Assembly (NCBI RefSeq): GCF_000196735.1
Contig: NC_014551.1
Coordinates: forward strand, 2,103,001-2,167,000
Direction: 5' to 3'
From: Bacillus amyloliquefaciens DSM 7 = ATCC 23350
GTDB taxonomy: Bacteria; Bacillota; Bacilli; Bacillales; Bacillaceae
Length of the DNA: 64,000 bases
Position 1 is the first letter of the stretch, and each line of letters opens with the position of its first letter. Positions 48,700-57,643 of the stretch are shown here, in pieces. The notes beneath the pieces were generated by a model, which worked only from the letters and a program-made list of their open reading frames with translations, made no database searches and had not been told where the DNA came from. The position numbers and the translations under genes are program-made.

Positions 48700-48730
48700 A
48701 CGAATCATCCTTTCTTCTTCCGATATACGG

Positions 48731-48758
48731 CATTGTATGCGGGCCAACTCCCAATTGT
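48731..48758 (-). promoter_or_regulatory. Sigma-K promoter of the YjcZ-like gene
   Basis: On the minus strand: AC (48758-48757), exactly 17 bases, CATACAATG (48739-48731). The -10 also satisfies the sigma-E consensus. Confidence 0.65.
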
Positions 48759-48775
48759 TTTATGCGAATGCCCAT

Positions 48776-49555
48776 CTATGTAAGAAAATAATGAAAAATC
48801 GTATGCACACGCCGAAATCTTTTGAAGCCAAGTTTTTCATAAAAACGGTTAACACCGTCCATCCCGGACGTCACAAGATATACGGTTTCCATGCCGTTCA
48901 GCTTTGCCGCAGCCATCAGCTCGTTCATCAATATTGACCCGTAGCCTTTTCGTTGGAATTGATCCAGAATTGCGACTTCTTCAATTTTGGCGGTTTTATC
49001 CGCTTTGTTGATGAAAAGCTCTCCGCAGCCGATCGGAATCGTTCGGGAGGCGTCGCTATAGCACACGACAAGCATAACCGTCCCGTCCTTATACAAAGGA
49101 TATTTCCGCTCAAGCTTTTTTTCGGCCGCCGCCTCGCCAATGTAAAGGGCATCATAAATCTTCATAATAGACGACCCGTCAGCGAGGCTTTTTTCCGTCC
49201 CCCAAGCGGTAAGCGGATGTCCGGCCTGCCGATCCCCATTTTCCAGTTTCCTTGCAAAAAACAGCTCATCTTCCACTACGTAGCCCTGCTTTACCAATGT
49301 TTGTTTCAGAAGAAGCGGAAATGTGTGCTCAGGAGCCGCTTTCACATGAATATAATTGGCTTGAAGCATGTTCGGAATGGATGCAAAAAACGGCAGCAGC
49401 CTGTCTAACGGAAATGTACGGTGCAGCTGAACAAAGTTATGCGAAAAAATCTGCGGCAGCAAAGGGTCTGTACATACACTGTAATGTTCGAACCTCTGAA
49501 TGCCGGAAGTAAGCTCTATATATTGTTTCTCGGTTTTAGCAAATTGATCGGTCAT
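48776..49555 (-). CDS. cgeE: CgeE, GNAT-family spore crust maturation protein
   Basis: 259 residues from ATG 49555 (AAAAGGAGAG upstream). The C-terminal half is a GNAT acetyltransferase domain (VEEVAILDQFQRKGYGSILMNELMAAAKLNGMETVYLV, with the acetyl-CoA Q/RxxGxG/A loop). Last gene of cgeCDE, which acts on spore-surface glycosylation; probably acetylates a crust sugar (inference). Confidence 0.88.
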   Translation of the reverse strand: MTDQFAKTEKQYIELTSGIQRFEHYSVCTDPLLPQIFSHNFVQLHRTFPLDRLLPFFASIPNMLQANYIHVKAAPEHTFPLLLKQTLVKQGYVVEDELFFARKLENGDRQAGHPLTAWGTEKSLADGSSIMKIYDALYIGEAAAEKKLERKYPLYKDGTVMLVVCYSDASRTIPIGCGELFINKADKTAKIEEVAILDQFQRKGYGSILMNELMAAAKLNGMETVYLVTSGMDGVNRFYEKLGFKRFRRVHTIFHYFLT

Positions 49556-49593
49556 AAAAGCTCTCCTTTTCCTTACACATCCAACTGCATCTC

Positions 49594-50871
49594 TCATCCT
49601 TTTGTTATATTGAGATTTCTTATAATTTCATCGTACACCGGATAGAACGGCTTTCCAATTGGTAATTGTTTAATTTTCTGAAAGGAAATGGGTATCGCCT
49701 TTTGCTTTGCAAAAAAGCGTTTCACTACATCATGACTGATCGGATGGAGAACGCCTCTCAAATAAACATAAAATTCCCGTTCAATGCGAAACAGCATTCT
49801 CCCGGGAAGGTGCTGAATACAGCCCGATCTCTCCCAGCTGATCGGCGGACCGTCCGGCAGCGCTTGTATTTCGTCCCGTTCTAAAGCCAGGATGTCATGC
49901 CGTTTAAATTGGTAAAAGCGAAATGCGCCAGAATCAACCAGCCTTTTCACCCCGTCTTCTAAAAAATAGACATGAAACTGATCACGAACGAGCTGAAAAT
50001 TCGGAATACTGACGGAGCTGTCTTCCTCGTATTGAAATAAAAACGGATCAGGAATGATGACGGTTCTACCTTCATATAACGGACGCCAGCGCTCGTTTAC
50101 AGGCTTTCTTTTATTTCCGTCAAGCTGATATACTTTCTGATCCGTCCCCTTAACGAAAGCCCCGTCAATCAGCACTGACGGAAGCGATTGATACGTGTTC
50201 TGGAATGAGTGGGGTGTTTTATAGGTTGTATCCAACACTTCTTTTATCGGCAGAAATGATGTAAATGTGTTGAGCCTGCTCCAAAAAACAGAGTCTCCAT
50301 GATTCCAATGCATGACATCTTCGTCCCAAAAACTGCCGAACTTCTCCTTCACACGCCGAAGCAATGATCTCCGGTGCATCACTGAACAGTGATCAACGAG
50401 AAAAGCGGCCTGATCAAGCACGGCATCAGCAAAACGATAGAAGTGGGATTGTTCTGTTCCGCGCTCGTTTACATGTATCACCTTCTGACTGGAATAGACG
50501 GCATCAAATTCGGTGCATTGATTAAGCGCTTCCGCCATGCGGCTGAGCCTATCCGGATGAAATACGGTGTCGTCTGTCAGATAAGTAATGTATTCGCCTG
50601 AGGCCTGTGAAAGCGCATTATTAATCAAAACGGCATACCGGGTCGATTTCAGCCGGTCGGCCGGTTTGATAAAACTGTTGTAATAGTATATGCGGTGATC
50701 TTTTATATACGGACTGATGGCGGCCGAGGTTTCTTCATTTGAATGATCATCCATTACAAACAGCTCCCAATTGCTGTAGGTCTGATGCAAAACACTTTCA
50801 ATCGCCTGTGTAACAAGATCCGGTTTGTTATAGCTCGTTAAGATAATTGAGACCTTCTTTTCCACCGCCAT
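49594..50871 (-). CDS. cgeD: CgeD, spore-surface glycosyltransferase (GT2)
   Basis: 425 residues. GT-A domain in the first ~230 residues: VSIILTSYNKPDLVTQAIESVLHQTYSNWELFVMDDHS and a DDT metal motif (YLTDDTVFHPDRL). The C-terminal ~190 residues are a distinct region. Soluble, mother-cell protein by analogy; adds sugars to the crust. Confidence 0.9.
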   Translation of the reverse strand: MAVEKKVSIILTSYNKPDLVTQAIESVLHQTYSNWELFVMDDHSNEETSAAISPYIKDHRIYYYNSFIKPADRLKSTRYAVLINNALSQASGEYITYLTDDTVFHPDRLSRMAEALNQCTEFDAVYSSQKVIHVNERGTEQSHFYRFADAVLDQAAFLVDHCSVMHRRSLLRRVKEKFGSFWDEDVMHWNHGDSVFWSRLNTFTSFLPIKEVLDTTYKTPHSFQNTYQSLPSVLIDGAFVKGTDQKVYQLDGNKRKPVNERWRPLYEGRTVIIPDPFLFQYEEDSSVSIPNFQLVRDQFHVYFLEDGVKRLVDSGAFRFYQFKRHDILALERDEIQALPDGPPISWERSGCIQHLPGRMLFRIEREFYVYLRGVLHPISHDVVKRFFAKQKAIPISFQKIKQLPIGKPFYPVYDEIIRNLNITKG

Positions 50872-50892
50872 CCCCCCTTCTGTTCACATAAA

Positions 50893-50920
50893 AAACGGCT
50901 CCGAAAGAGACAGAGCCTGA
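50893..50920 (-). terminator. Weak hairpin between cgeC and cgeD
   Basis: GGCTC-CGAAAGAGACA-GAGCC with a T-rich minus-strand end inside the operon; may attenuate cgeDE relative to cgeC. Confidence 0.45.
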
Positions 50921-50929
50921 TATCTGTTA

Positions 50930-51229
50930 TTAAAAAGCACCCCAGCTGACGATGCTTGAAATCGCCACATTTGATCTCGTATTATTGAGCGGATTTTGAA
51001 AAACGGCCAAATCAGACAGCACTTCTTTGACAATCACGTTTTGCAGTGTGCTGCCATTAACCAGATTGACGCGTGATACAGGAACTCCAAGCTCTTTTGC
51101 CATCACAAGCTGGCGCCGTAAATCTGATTGATCTCCGGACGGCTGGCGTGATACCAAAAGAAGAAGAAGCAGTAAGAGATGAAATTCCTCCTCAAAACCC
51201 CCGTGCTTTACAGTTTCTTCTGAATCCAA
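50930..51229 (-). CDS. cgeC: CgeC, spore crust protein
   Basis: 99 residues, TTG start (MDSEETVKHGGFEEE) behind GGAGAGG. Contains a poly-Leu stretch (LLLLLLLVS) and a C-terminal NGSTLQNVIVKEVLSDLAVFQNPLNN segment resembling the spore-coat domain shared with CgeA (NxR/FxNxL). First gene of cgeCDE. A sigma-K-like -10, CATACGTTG, is at 51262-51270 on the minus strand without a good -35. Confidence 0.82.
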   Translation of the reverse strand: MDSEETVKHGGFEEEFHLLLLLLLLVSRQPSGDQSDLRRQLVMAKELGVPVSRVNLVNGSTLQNVIVKEVLSDLAVFQNPLNNTRSNVAISSIVSWGAF

Positions 51230-51438
51230 AATAATTCCTCTCCTTCATTTTTTAATCTATACAACGTATGTCGCTCTTTTCTAATCCGCATAGGCAAATA
51301 AAGCCTGATTCTAAAATTCAGCTGTTTTCTTAAATATGAAAAAAATACGGCAAAACGGCATTCGACTTATACCAATCTCATCAATCAGGAATATGAATAA
51401 ACGTGAGGTTGAAATTGTTAAAGGAGGTGTATGTCCCC

Positions 51439-51870
51439 ATGAGCGAAGATCGTTCAGAGCTCAAAAAGAAGCTATTGAAAACTCTTATTGCCCCTATATT
51501 TGACAACAGCGCCTTATCTAGCGGCACAGATGGAGGAGATAACGTGGAAAACAAGGTAAAAGATTTATTAGAATCTGCAATTGATGCAAAAGTGGATGAA
51601 GCTGCTGCGAAAGACAGTCTCAGCACTCAATCTGTTCTGGGAAGCGGTATTTCACTAGCCGCGAGATGGATTTTTGCAAGAGTTCAGCCCGGCACTATCA
51701 TCAGCATTGTGATGGATTCTGGAGACATGATCGGCCCGGTTCAATTTGTTTTCTTTGACGAAGTTCACGGCATCGTTTATGTGACGCAGGAAAATTCCGT
51801 TACACCGGCAGGCTCTTCTAAAACATTGCTTGACGTTGACAAAGTTGAAAGTGTCACGTTCACTTCGTAA
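51439..51870 (+). CDS. cgeA: CgeA, spore crust protein
   Basis: 143 residues from ATG 51439; AAAGGAGGTG is 11 bp upstream. An N-terminal helical region ([31 protein letters not shown]) precedes a beta-rich SM-like/coat domain ([29 protein letters not shown] to VESVTFTS). CgeA is a late crust protein needed for the outermost spore glycan. Five bases from cgeB. Confidence 0.85.
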   Translation: MSEDRSELKKKLLKTLIAPIFDNSALSSGTDGGDNVENKVKDLLESAIDAKVDEAAAKDSLSTQSVLGSGISLAARWIFARVQPGTIISIVMDSGDMIGPVQFVFFDEVHGIVYVTQENSVTPAGSSKTLLDVDKVESVTFTS

Positions 51871-51875
51871 AGCAG

Positions 51876-52832
51876 ATGAAAGTTTTATATATCCGTTCAG
51901 GATATAAAGGCATTTACACGTATTTTGACCGCTGGATCGAGGAAGGCTTTTTACAGTCTTCCGTCCGCTTTTTTTCTGTTTCTGAGCTTCAGGAAGATTC
52001 AATCCGCAGTATACGGGCATTCAAACCTGACATCAGTCTCATGATGGCGGGCGACCGTATTCCGTCTGAATGGCTTCAATGGCTGAGGACAGAAGAGATT
52101 CCCGTCTATCTATGGTTGACGGAGGATCCTTTTTATTTCGATGTGAGCAAGACAATCGCCCCGCTCGCCGATGCCGTTTTGACCATAGAACAAAACGCTC
52201 TTGATGCTTATCGGCAAATGGGCTTACAGCACGTATATTATGTCCCGATTCCCGTTAATCAGCGGCTTTTTACAAAACAAGCGGCTGACGCTTCTCTTCA
52301 CACAAACCTGCTTCTGATCGGATACCCGTACCCGAATCGGGTTGAACTGGTGAAAGCAGCGGCGAAGCTTCCGTATACGCTTCGGATCATCGGGAAGGGA
52401 TGGCGCAGACATCTGCCTAAAAAAATCGCCAGACAGCAAAATGTGCTCATAATGGATGAATGGATTGAACCCGAACATGCCGCATTGCATTACAACAGCG
52501 CAGATGTGGTTTTGAACCCGCACCGTTCTTATCGGTTTGCGCTCAATCAAAATAGGAGCGGCATCCGAAATATCAGTTTAAATACGAGAAGCTTTGACAT
52601 TGCGGCTTGTCAGGCATTTCAGCTGACAGACCTTTCTCCCGCGCCCCCTTTTTCATCCTTTGTTTCTTACAGCGGGCTTGCGGATTTTGCGGAAAAGATC
52701 CATTTTTATATGACAAACCCACGTGAACGTGAACAAATCGCGGCGCTTAATTATCAAGAGACAGTGCCTGCTTACACGTACGACCGGATTCCGGCTGTGC
52801 TCACGGCTATCCGCTCCAAAACTTTCTCATGA
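51876..52832 (+). CDS. cgeB: CgeB, spore maturation glycosyltransferase
   Basis: 318 residues, GT-B-like CgeB family: VLYIRSGYKGIYTYFDRWIEEGF at the N-terminus, VYLWLTEDPFYFD near residue 90, DEWIEPEHAALHYNSADVVLNPHRS near 205 and NTRSFDIAACQAFQLTDLSP near 245. Its ATG is 5 bp after the cgeA stop. Glycosylates crust components. Confidence 0.9.
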   Translation: MKVLYIRSGYKGIYTYFDRWIEEGFLQSSVRFFSVSELQEDSIRSIRAFKPDISLMMAGDRIPSEWLQWLRTEEIPVYLWLTEDPFYFDVSKTIAPLADAVLTIEQNALDAYRQMGLQHVYYVPIPVNQRLFTKQAADASLHTNLLLIGYPYPNRVELVKAAAKLPYTLRIIGKGWRRHLPKKIARQQNVLIMDEWIEPEHAALHYNSADVVLNPHRSYRFALNQNRSGIRNISLNTRSFDIAACQAFQLTDLSPAPPFSSFVSYSGLADFAEKIHFYMTNPREREQIAALNYQETVPAYTYDRIPAVLTAIRSKTFS

Positions 52833-52843
52833 AACGTTCTTCA

Positions 52844-52881
52844 CATGCAAAAAGCAGCTTGTATAAGCTGCTTTTTGCATG
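52844..52881. terminator. Very strong bidirectional terminator between cgeB and phy
   Basis: Perfect 17-bp stem CATGCAAAAAGCAGCTT with a GTAT loop, one base from the phy stop. Confidence 0.9.
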
Positions 52882-52882
52882 T

Positions 52883-54128
<1,246 letters not shown>

Positions 54129-54290
54129 TTTTTGATGAAAGAAGAAAAAAGGACGGGAGCAAAATTGTAAATGAATATTTAGTACATTGTTTTGTTAGTA
54201 ATTTACTTTCTATTAATCAAGTAAAGCGAAATAAAAGCGCATCAGATTAATGATTTTCTCTAATTTTTGATTTATTGGTTGCTTTCATTA

Positions 54291-54318
54291 ACTCGCTGAA
54301 ATTGTTCAACATATGATG
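54291..54318 (+). promoter_or_regulatory. Sigma-K promoter of spsM
   Basis: AC (54291-54292), 17 bases, CATATGATG (54310-54318), 33 bp ahead of the ATG. Same architecture as the gerT promoter in this window. The B. subtilis gene is transcribed by sigma-K. Confidence 0.65.
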
Positions 54319-54351
54319 CATGGTAGAGAAACGAGAGTTGGAGGATAAGCC

Positions 54352-54819
54352 ATGCCTAAACAGCAAGCAGTTGAGCTAAAACCATTTTTTCACGATAAAA
54401 CTGTTCTCGTTACCGGCGGGACAGGGTCAATCGGAAGCCAAATTGTAAAACGCCTTTTGCTCTTAACACCTAAAGAAGTCATTGTGTTCAGCAAAGATGA
54501 CAGTAAACAATATGTGATGAAACAAAAATATGCGGATGAAAAAAGATTGTCATTTGTGCTCGGCGATGTACGTGACTACAGAAGAGTAAACCAAGTGATG
54601 AAAGGTGTTGATATTGTCTTTCACGCCGCTGCGCTGAAGCAGGTTCCGACTTGTGAGGATCATCCGTTTGAAGCCATTCAAACCAACCTTATCGGCGGAC
54701 AAAATGTCGCAGAAGCCGCTTTGCTGCAAGAGGTGACGCATGTGATTAATATCAGTACCGATAAAACGGTTTTTTTAGATATGAACGATAAAACAAACAA
54801 AAAGAAAGGGCTATTTTGA
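54352..54819 (+). pseudogene. spsM: spsM 5' half (NAD-dependent epimerase/dehydratase), interrupted by an excisable element
   Basis: Codons 1-135 are genuine spsM: the NAD-binding TVLVTGGTGSIGSQIVKRLL, then VLGDVRDYRRVNQVMKGVD and VFHAAALKQVPTCEDHPFEA. From codon 136 (ACC at 54757) the frame reads the att core and then 20 unrelated residues to TGA 54817-54819. The missing part (AVSPVNTMGATK with the catalytic Lys, and the substrate domain) is at 59281-59901. In B. subtilis 168 the same gene is split into yodU and ypqP by SPbeta and rejoined during sporulation; it makes spore-envelope polysaccharide. RBS TGGAGG. Confidence 0.93.
54757..54772 (+). mobile_element. Left attachment site of the spsM element
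   Basis: ACCGATAAAACGGTTT. Its first nine bases (54757-54765) equal those of the right site at 59281. It is codon 136 onward of spsM and keeps the reading frame. The central AA fits the core dinucleotide type of SPbeta. Confidence 0.85.
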
Positions 54820-54838
54820 TTTCTTCAGAGCCCTTTCA
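54806..54838 (-). terminator. Terminator of the SprB-like gene
   Basis: GAAAGGGCT / AGCCCTTTC hairpin (54807-54838) with a minus-strand T-rich end (TTTCTTTTTGTTTG). Confidence 0.6.
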
Positions 54839-54981
54839 AATAACAGCCGCGCTAATTCCTGATAAAACACTCTTTCATTTTTTGTTCCGTCTGTCTGATC
54901 GACAATCCTTATGCAATAATTTCCCTTTTGAACGGTCTTTATCGTTCTCTTCTTATATTTTTCATATTCCTCAGAAGGCAT
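54811..54981 (-). CDS. 56-residue candidate recombination directionality factor (SprB-like)
   Basis: From ATG 54981 with a GGGGGG ribosome site: MPSEEYEKYKKRTIKTVQKG, then NYCIRIVDQTDG and a helical tail ELARLLFERALKKSK. Small and charged, about the size of SprB of SPbeta (58 residues). It lies 40 bp inside the left att site, pointing to it, as expected for an excision accessory gene. An upstream extension to 55092 has no start signal. The sequence was not aligned to SprB; the call rests on size, position and the presence of sprA. Confidence 0.6.
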   Translation of the reverse strand: MPSEEYEKYKKRTIKTVQKGNYCIRIVDQTDGTKNERVFYQELARLLFERALKKSK

Positions 54982-55007
54982 CTCATAACCCCCCGTTTTC
55001 ACAGGAG

Positions 55008-55016
55008 CATTATATG
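55008..55016 (-). promoter_or_regulatory. -10 region of the SprB-like gene
   Basis: Minus-strand CATATAATG, about 27 bp ahead of the ATG. It contains a perfect sigma-A TATAAT and also fits the CATANNNTG form seen in the spsM and gerT sigma-K promoters. The base pair 17 upstream is AG rather than AC, so sigma-K use is uncertain. Confidence 0.45.
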
Positions 55017-55132
55017 TCAGCAGATGATTGTCTCTTGACTGCTCTTTAGTGATGCGGCATGAGGGGTAGTTTGACGTCGGCGTTTCAACCAATCAATTTC
55101 ACAAAAAATCCACTTATTTCTAATATTTTACA

Positions 55133-55141
55133 TGCTATACT
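55133..55141 (+). promoter_or_regulatory. Extended -10 promoter of the secreted Ig-like gene
   Basis: TGCTATACT is an extended -10 (TGNTATAAT type) 41 bp upstream of the ATG; no good -35. Confidence 0.45.
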
Positions 55142-55181
55142 GGCGTTGTACCGCGATTAAATTTATGGGGAGGCATTTCTG

Positions 55182-55526
55182 ATGAAAAAGTGTTGCAAAG
55201 GATTGATTGTATCTGCTTTGTCCATTTCCGCATTGGCTCTTCCGTCATTTACCGGTTCTGTGTCAGCTCATGAAGCCGCAGGCCCTGATCAGGTTGTACA
55301 GCTCGGCAGTCCCATTACCACCGTTGATTATCATATGCTGAGAAACTCCAACGTGTCCTTATTAAACGGCTATAAGCGCTGGGAAATTATATCCGGAAGC
55401 AATCTGATCAGCATCAGCTCTTCCGGTGTTGTATCCTCCCATTCGTCACTTGGCACCGCTGTCGTATACGCCTATGATGTGAATGATAATTACGTCATAT
55501 ATAAAATTACCGTCGAAGCCCGCTGA
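55182..55526 (+). CDS. Secreted 114-residue protein with a bacterial Ig-like (Big2-type) domain
   Basis: A signal peptide (KKCCKGLIVSALSISALALP ... SVSAHE, cleavage near residue 30) then one small beta domain. The end SNLISISSSGVVSSHSSLGT, then AVVYAYD and YKITVEAR, follows the Big2 pattern W..S...ISVSSGGVVT...G...V.A. GGGGAGG ribosome site. Cargo of the spsM element; not recognised as a phage protein. Could be surface-associated. Function unknown. Confidence 0.75.
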   Translation: MKKCCKGLIVSALSISALALPSFTGSVSAHEAAGPDQVVQLGSPITTVDYHMLRNSNVSLLNGYKRWEIISGSNLISISSSGVVSSHSSLGTAVVYAYDVNDNYVIYKITVEAR

Positions 55527-55545
55527 CTATAGAACTTTTTGGACA

Positions 55546-55579
55546 AACATCCGCAGACACTGCGGGTGTTATTTTTTTG
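55546..55579 (+). terminator. Terminator of the secreted Ig-like gene
   Basis: AACATCCGCA-GACAC-TGCGGGTGTT then ATTTTTTT. Confidence 0.8.
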
Positions 55580-55649
55580 GACAATCTTTACATTTAGCTG
55601 TTCGCACTTATCCGTCGGCCGCTTGGAAGAATTCTTTTAATCGGTATGA

Positions 55650-55677
55650 ACAAGGACTGGGCAGGTTTCATACCCTA
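55650..55677 (+). promoter_or_regulatory. Sigma-K promoter of the FMN hydroxy-acid dehydrogenase cargo gene
   Basis: AC (55650-55651), exactly 17 bases, CATACCCTA (55669-55677): a full match to AC-N17-CATANNNTA, 27 bp ahead of the ATG with GGGGGG between. It implies mother-cell expression at the stage when the element is expected to excise. Confidence 0.65.
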
Positions 55678-55704
55678 GAAAAAAATGAGCGGGGGGTTTG
55701 ATGA

Positions 55705-56859
55705 ATGAACAATGAGTTTGATTCACGGGACAGGAACGTTTCCTCTCATGCCCAAAAGCTCCCCGTGTCGCATGACGAATGGGAGTACAGGGCGCGCCGG
55801 ATTTTGCCTGACGGCCCGTTCGGCTATATCTCAGGCGGAGCAGGCTCAGAGGATACGATGCGCTCAAACAGAGAAGCGTTTTTTGAATGGAATATCCGCC
55901 CCCGCAAACTAAGAGATGTATCCAAACGGAATATAACTGTGTCTCTGTTCGGTCAGACGTTCCCCGCCCCCTTTCTTCTGGCTCCGATCGGGGTGCAGGA
56001 GATCGCTCATCCTCATGGTGACTTGGCATCGGCAAAAGCGGCGGCTGAAACAGGGATTCCGTTTATATTAAGCACTCACTCCTCTTACTCAATTGAGGAC
56101 GTTGCGGCGGTTATGGGAAAATGTCCCCGCTGGTTTCAGCTGTATTGGCCGAAAGACCGGGATATCATGATCAGTTTCGTTCGGCGGGCAGAGCAAGCGG
56201 GGTATTCAGCCATCGTTGTCACGCTCGATCTGCCGGAACAAGGATGGCGGGAAAGAGATATACGCAACGGTTATCATCCGTCAAAAAAAGGATTGGGAAT
56301 CGCAAATTTTCTGACTGATCCCGTCTTTCGGTCTAGGCTTAAGCTGCCTCCCGAAAAAGACATGAATACTGCAATCGCTTTTTTTATAGATATTTTTCAC
56401 GAACCCTCTCTGACCTGGGACGATCTTGCCTGCCTGCGAACACATACAAACCTCCCCATTCTGCTGAAAGGCATTCTCGATCCCCGCGATGCGGAATTAG
56501 CCGTACAATACGGCGCAGACGGCATCATCGTTTCCAATCACGGCGGAAGACAGCTGAATGGAGAAATAGCTTCACTCAAAGCTCTGCCGAAAATATCTGA
56601 AACGGTTCAAAACCGTATACCCGTCCTTTTAGACAGCGGAATCCGAGGAGGCAGCGATGTCATTAAAGCACTCGCCCTCGGGGCCTCGGCGGTTTTTTTA
56701 GGCCGCACCTATGTATATGGCTTAGCTGTCGCGGGGAGTTCCGGCGTCAGGCGCGTGATAAGTCATTTCATAAGAGATATTGATATAAGTATGACAAATG
56801 CCGGGATCAAGTCCATTTCAGATATCGACCGTTCCCTGCTTCAGCATATTTCTGAATGA
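55705..56859 (+). CDS. FMN-dependent alpha-hydroxy-acid dehydrogenase/oxidase (lactate oxidase-like)
   Basis: 384 residues, TIM barrel of the LldD/lactate oxidase/lactate monooxygenase family. FMN and substrate motifs: FGYISGGAGSEDTMRSN near residue 35, APIGVQEIAHPHGDLA near 95, catalytic His in IIVSNHGGRQLNGE (about 280; Asn where most members have Asp after GRQL), and LLDSGIRGGSDVIKALALGA near 310. Converts an alpha-hydroxy acid such as lactate to the keto acid, passing electrons to O2 or another acceptor. ATG 55705 behind GGGGGG. An unusual metabolic cargo for a 4.5-kb recombinase element. Confidence 0.85.
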   Translation: MNNEFDSRDRNVSSHAQKLPVSHDEWEYRARRILPDGPFGYISGGAGSEDTMRSNREAFFEWNIRPRKLRDVSKRNITVSLFGQTFPAPFLLAPIGVQEIAHPHGDLASAKAAAETGIPFILSTHSSYSIEDVAAVMGKCPRWFQLYWPKDRDIMISFVRRAEQAGYSAIVVTLDLPEQGWRERDIRNGYHPSKKGLGIANFLTDPVFRSRLKLPPEKDMNTAIAFFIDIFHEPSLTWDDLACLRTHTNLPILLKGILDPRDAELAVQYGADGIIVSNHGGRQLNGEIASLKALPKISETVQNRIPVLLDSGIRGGSDVIKALALGASAVFLGRTYVYGLAVAGSSGVRRVISHFIRDIDISMTNAGIKSISDIDRSLLQHISE

Positions 56860-56879
56860 CACAGATAAGGAGGAATATG

Positions 56880-57101
56880 ATGTATTGGCACCCGCAATTT
56901 TTTTACTGCTGCATAGGCCAGCCTGACTGCATGAATCAAAAGCAAATCCGCCGCCTGCACAAAATCATGACACAGCAACTGGCGGCCACAAATGAAATAT
57001 TAACGCTTGTTAAAAGGCATGATAAATGGTTGACAATGCTCTATTCACGTCAATTCGGCGCTTATCCGCCGAGTTATGGAGATGAGGGAGACAGTCAATA
57101 A
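56880..57101 (+). CDS. Small unknown protein, 73 residues
   Basis: ATG 56880 (or 56877) with AAGGAGGA at 56867-56874. Aromatic/cysteine N-terminus (YWHPQFFYCCIGQPDC), a central amphipathic helix (QKQIRRLHKIMTQQLAATNEILTLVKRHDKW) and a Y/P/G tail. It follows the dehydrogenase by 20 bp and may be co-transcribed. No family recognised. Confidence 0.6.
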   Translation: MYWHPQFFYCCIGQPDCMNQKQIRRLHKIMTQQLAATNEILTLVKRHDKWLTMLYSRQFGAYPPSYGDEGDSQ

Positions 57102-57130
57102 CACGGCTCTCTCCTTTTATTTCCAAAACG

Positions 57131-57139
57131 TGATAAAAT
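57131..57139 (+). promoter_or_regulatory. Extended -10 promoter upstream of the YrvL-like gene and sprA
   Basis: TGATAAAAT, extended -10 form, 35 bp ahead of the preferred start. It may drive a YrvL-like/sprA transcript independent of the cargo promoter. Confidence 0.4.
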
Positions 57140-57173
57140 AGCGAAAACAATGGTGCGGGGGTGTCGTGAAGCC

Positions 57174-57602
57174 ATGTCCTGTAAAAACTCAAAATATAAA
57201 ATCAACACAGCTGTCATTCTTGGATTCTGCCTGCTCATTCTGATCGCCCTCATATTATTTGCTTTTCCTTTATTTTTCGGCGTTATCGGCTTTTTCAAAC
57301 TTTTCGGGATTACATATGAATCAAACCGTTCCATTTTCCTCTTGATCCTGTCGGTCATTTTGATCGGAAGCTTTTTTGAGTTTATCGGAAAAATCCTGCT
57401 GACGGCGGCCGCTGTAACGGTCAAAAACAAAGCGCTGTACCGTTTGCTGAAAATGATAACCGATTTCATCATCAGCTTCATTACCTTATATATTGCTGAC
57501 AGCATCGTAAGCGGTATTTTCATTCCGCAACATGTTCTCACCGTTGCTGCGGCCATCCTTTCACTTACCGAAGCTGTATTTGACCGGAAACAGACGGCTT
57601 GA
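57174..57602 (+). CDS. YrvL-like integral membrane protein
   Basis: About 142 residues from ATG 57174 (alternative ATG 57150 would leave almost no leader). Four hydrophobic segments: [79 protein letters not shown]. The central FxFxGKxL and the size resemble YrvL, a membrane regulator of sigma-O in B. subtilis. Ends 41 bp before sprA. Assignment tentative; a membrane protein of unknown role is the safe call. Confidence 0.6.
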   Translation: MSCKNSKYKINTAVILGFCLLILIALILFAFPLFFGVIGFFKLFGITYESNRSIFLLILSVILIGSFFEFIGKILLTAAAVTVKNKALYRLLKMITDFIISFITLYIADSIVSGIFIPQHVLTVAAAILSLTEAVFDRKQTA

Positions 57603-57643
57603 AACCCTTCTGCGCAACTATGAACATGTATGGGGGTGAAGTT

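Noticed and set aside
49252..49512. Plus-strand frame antisense to cgeE
   Set aside because: Shadow of the GNAT gene with no start signal.
55182..55526. Bacteriocin such as sublancin for the secreted element protein
   Set aside because: Too large, no leader-GG motif, no modification or transport genes nearby; the fold looks Ig-like.
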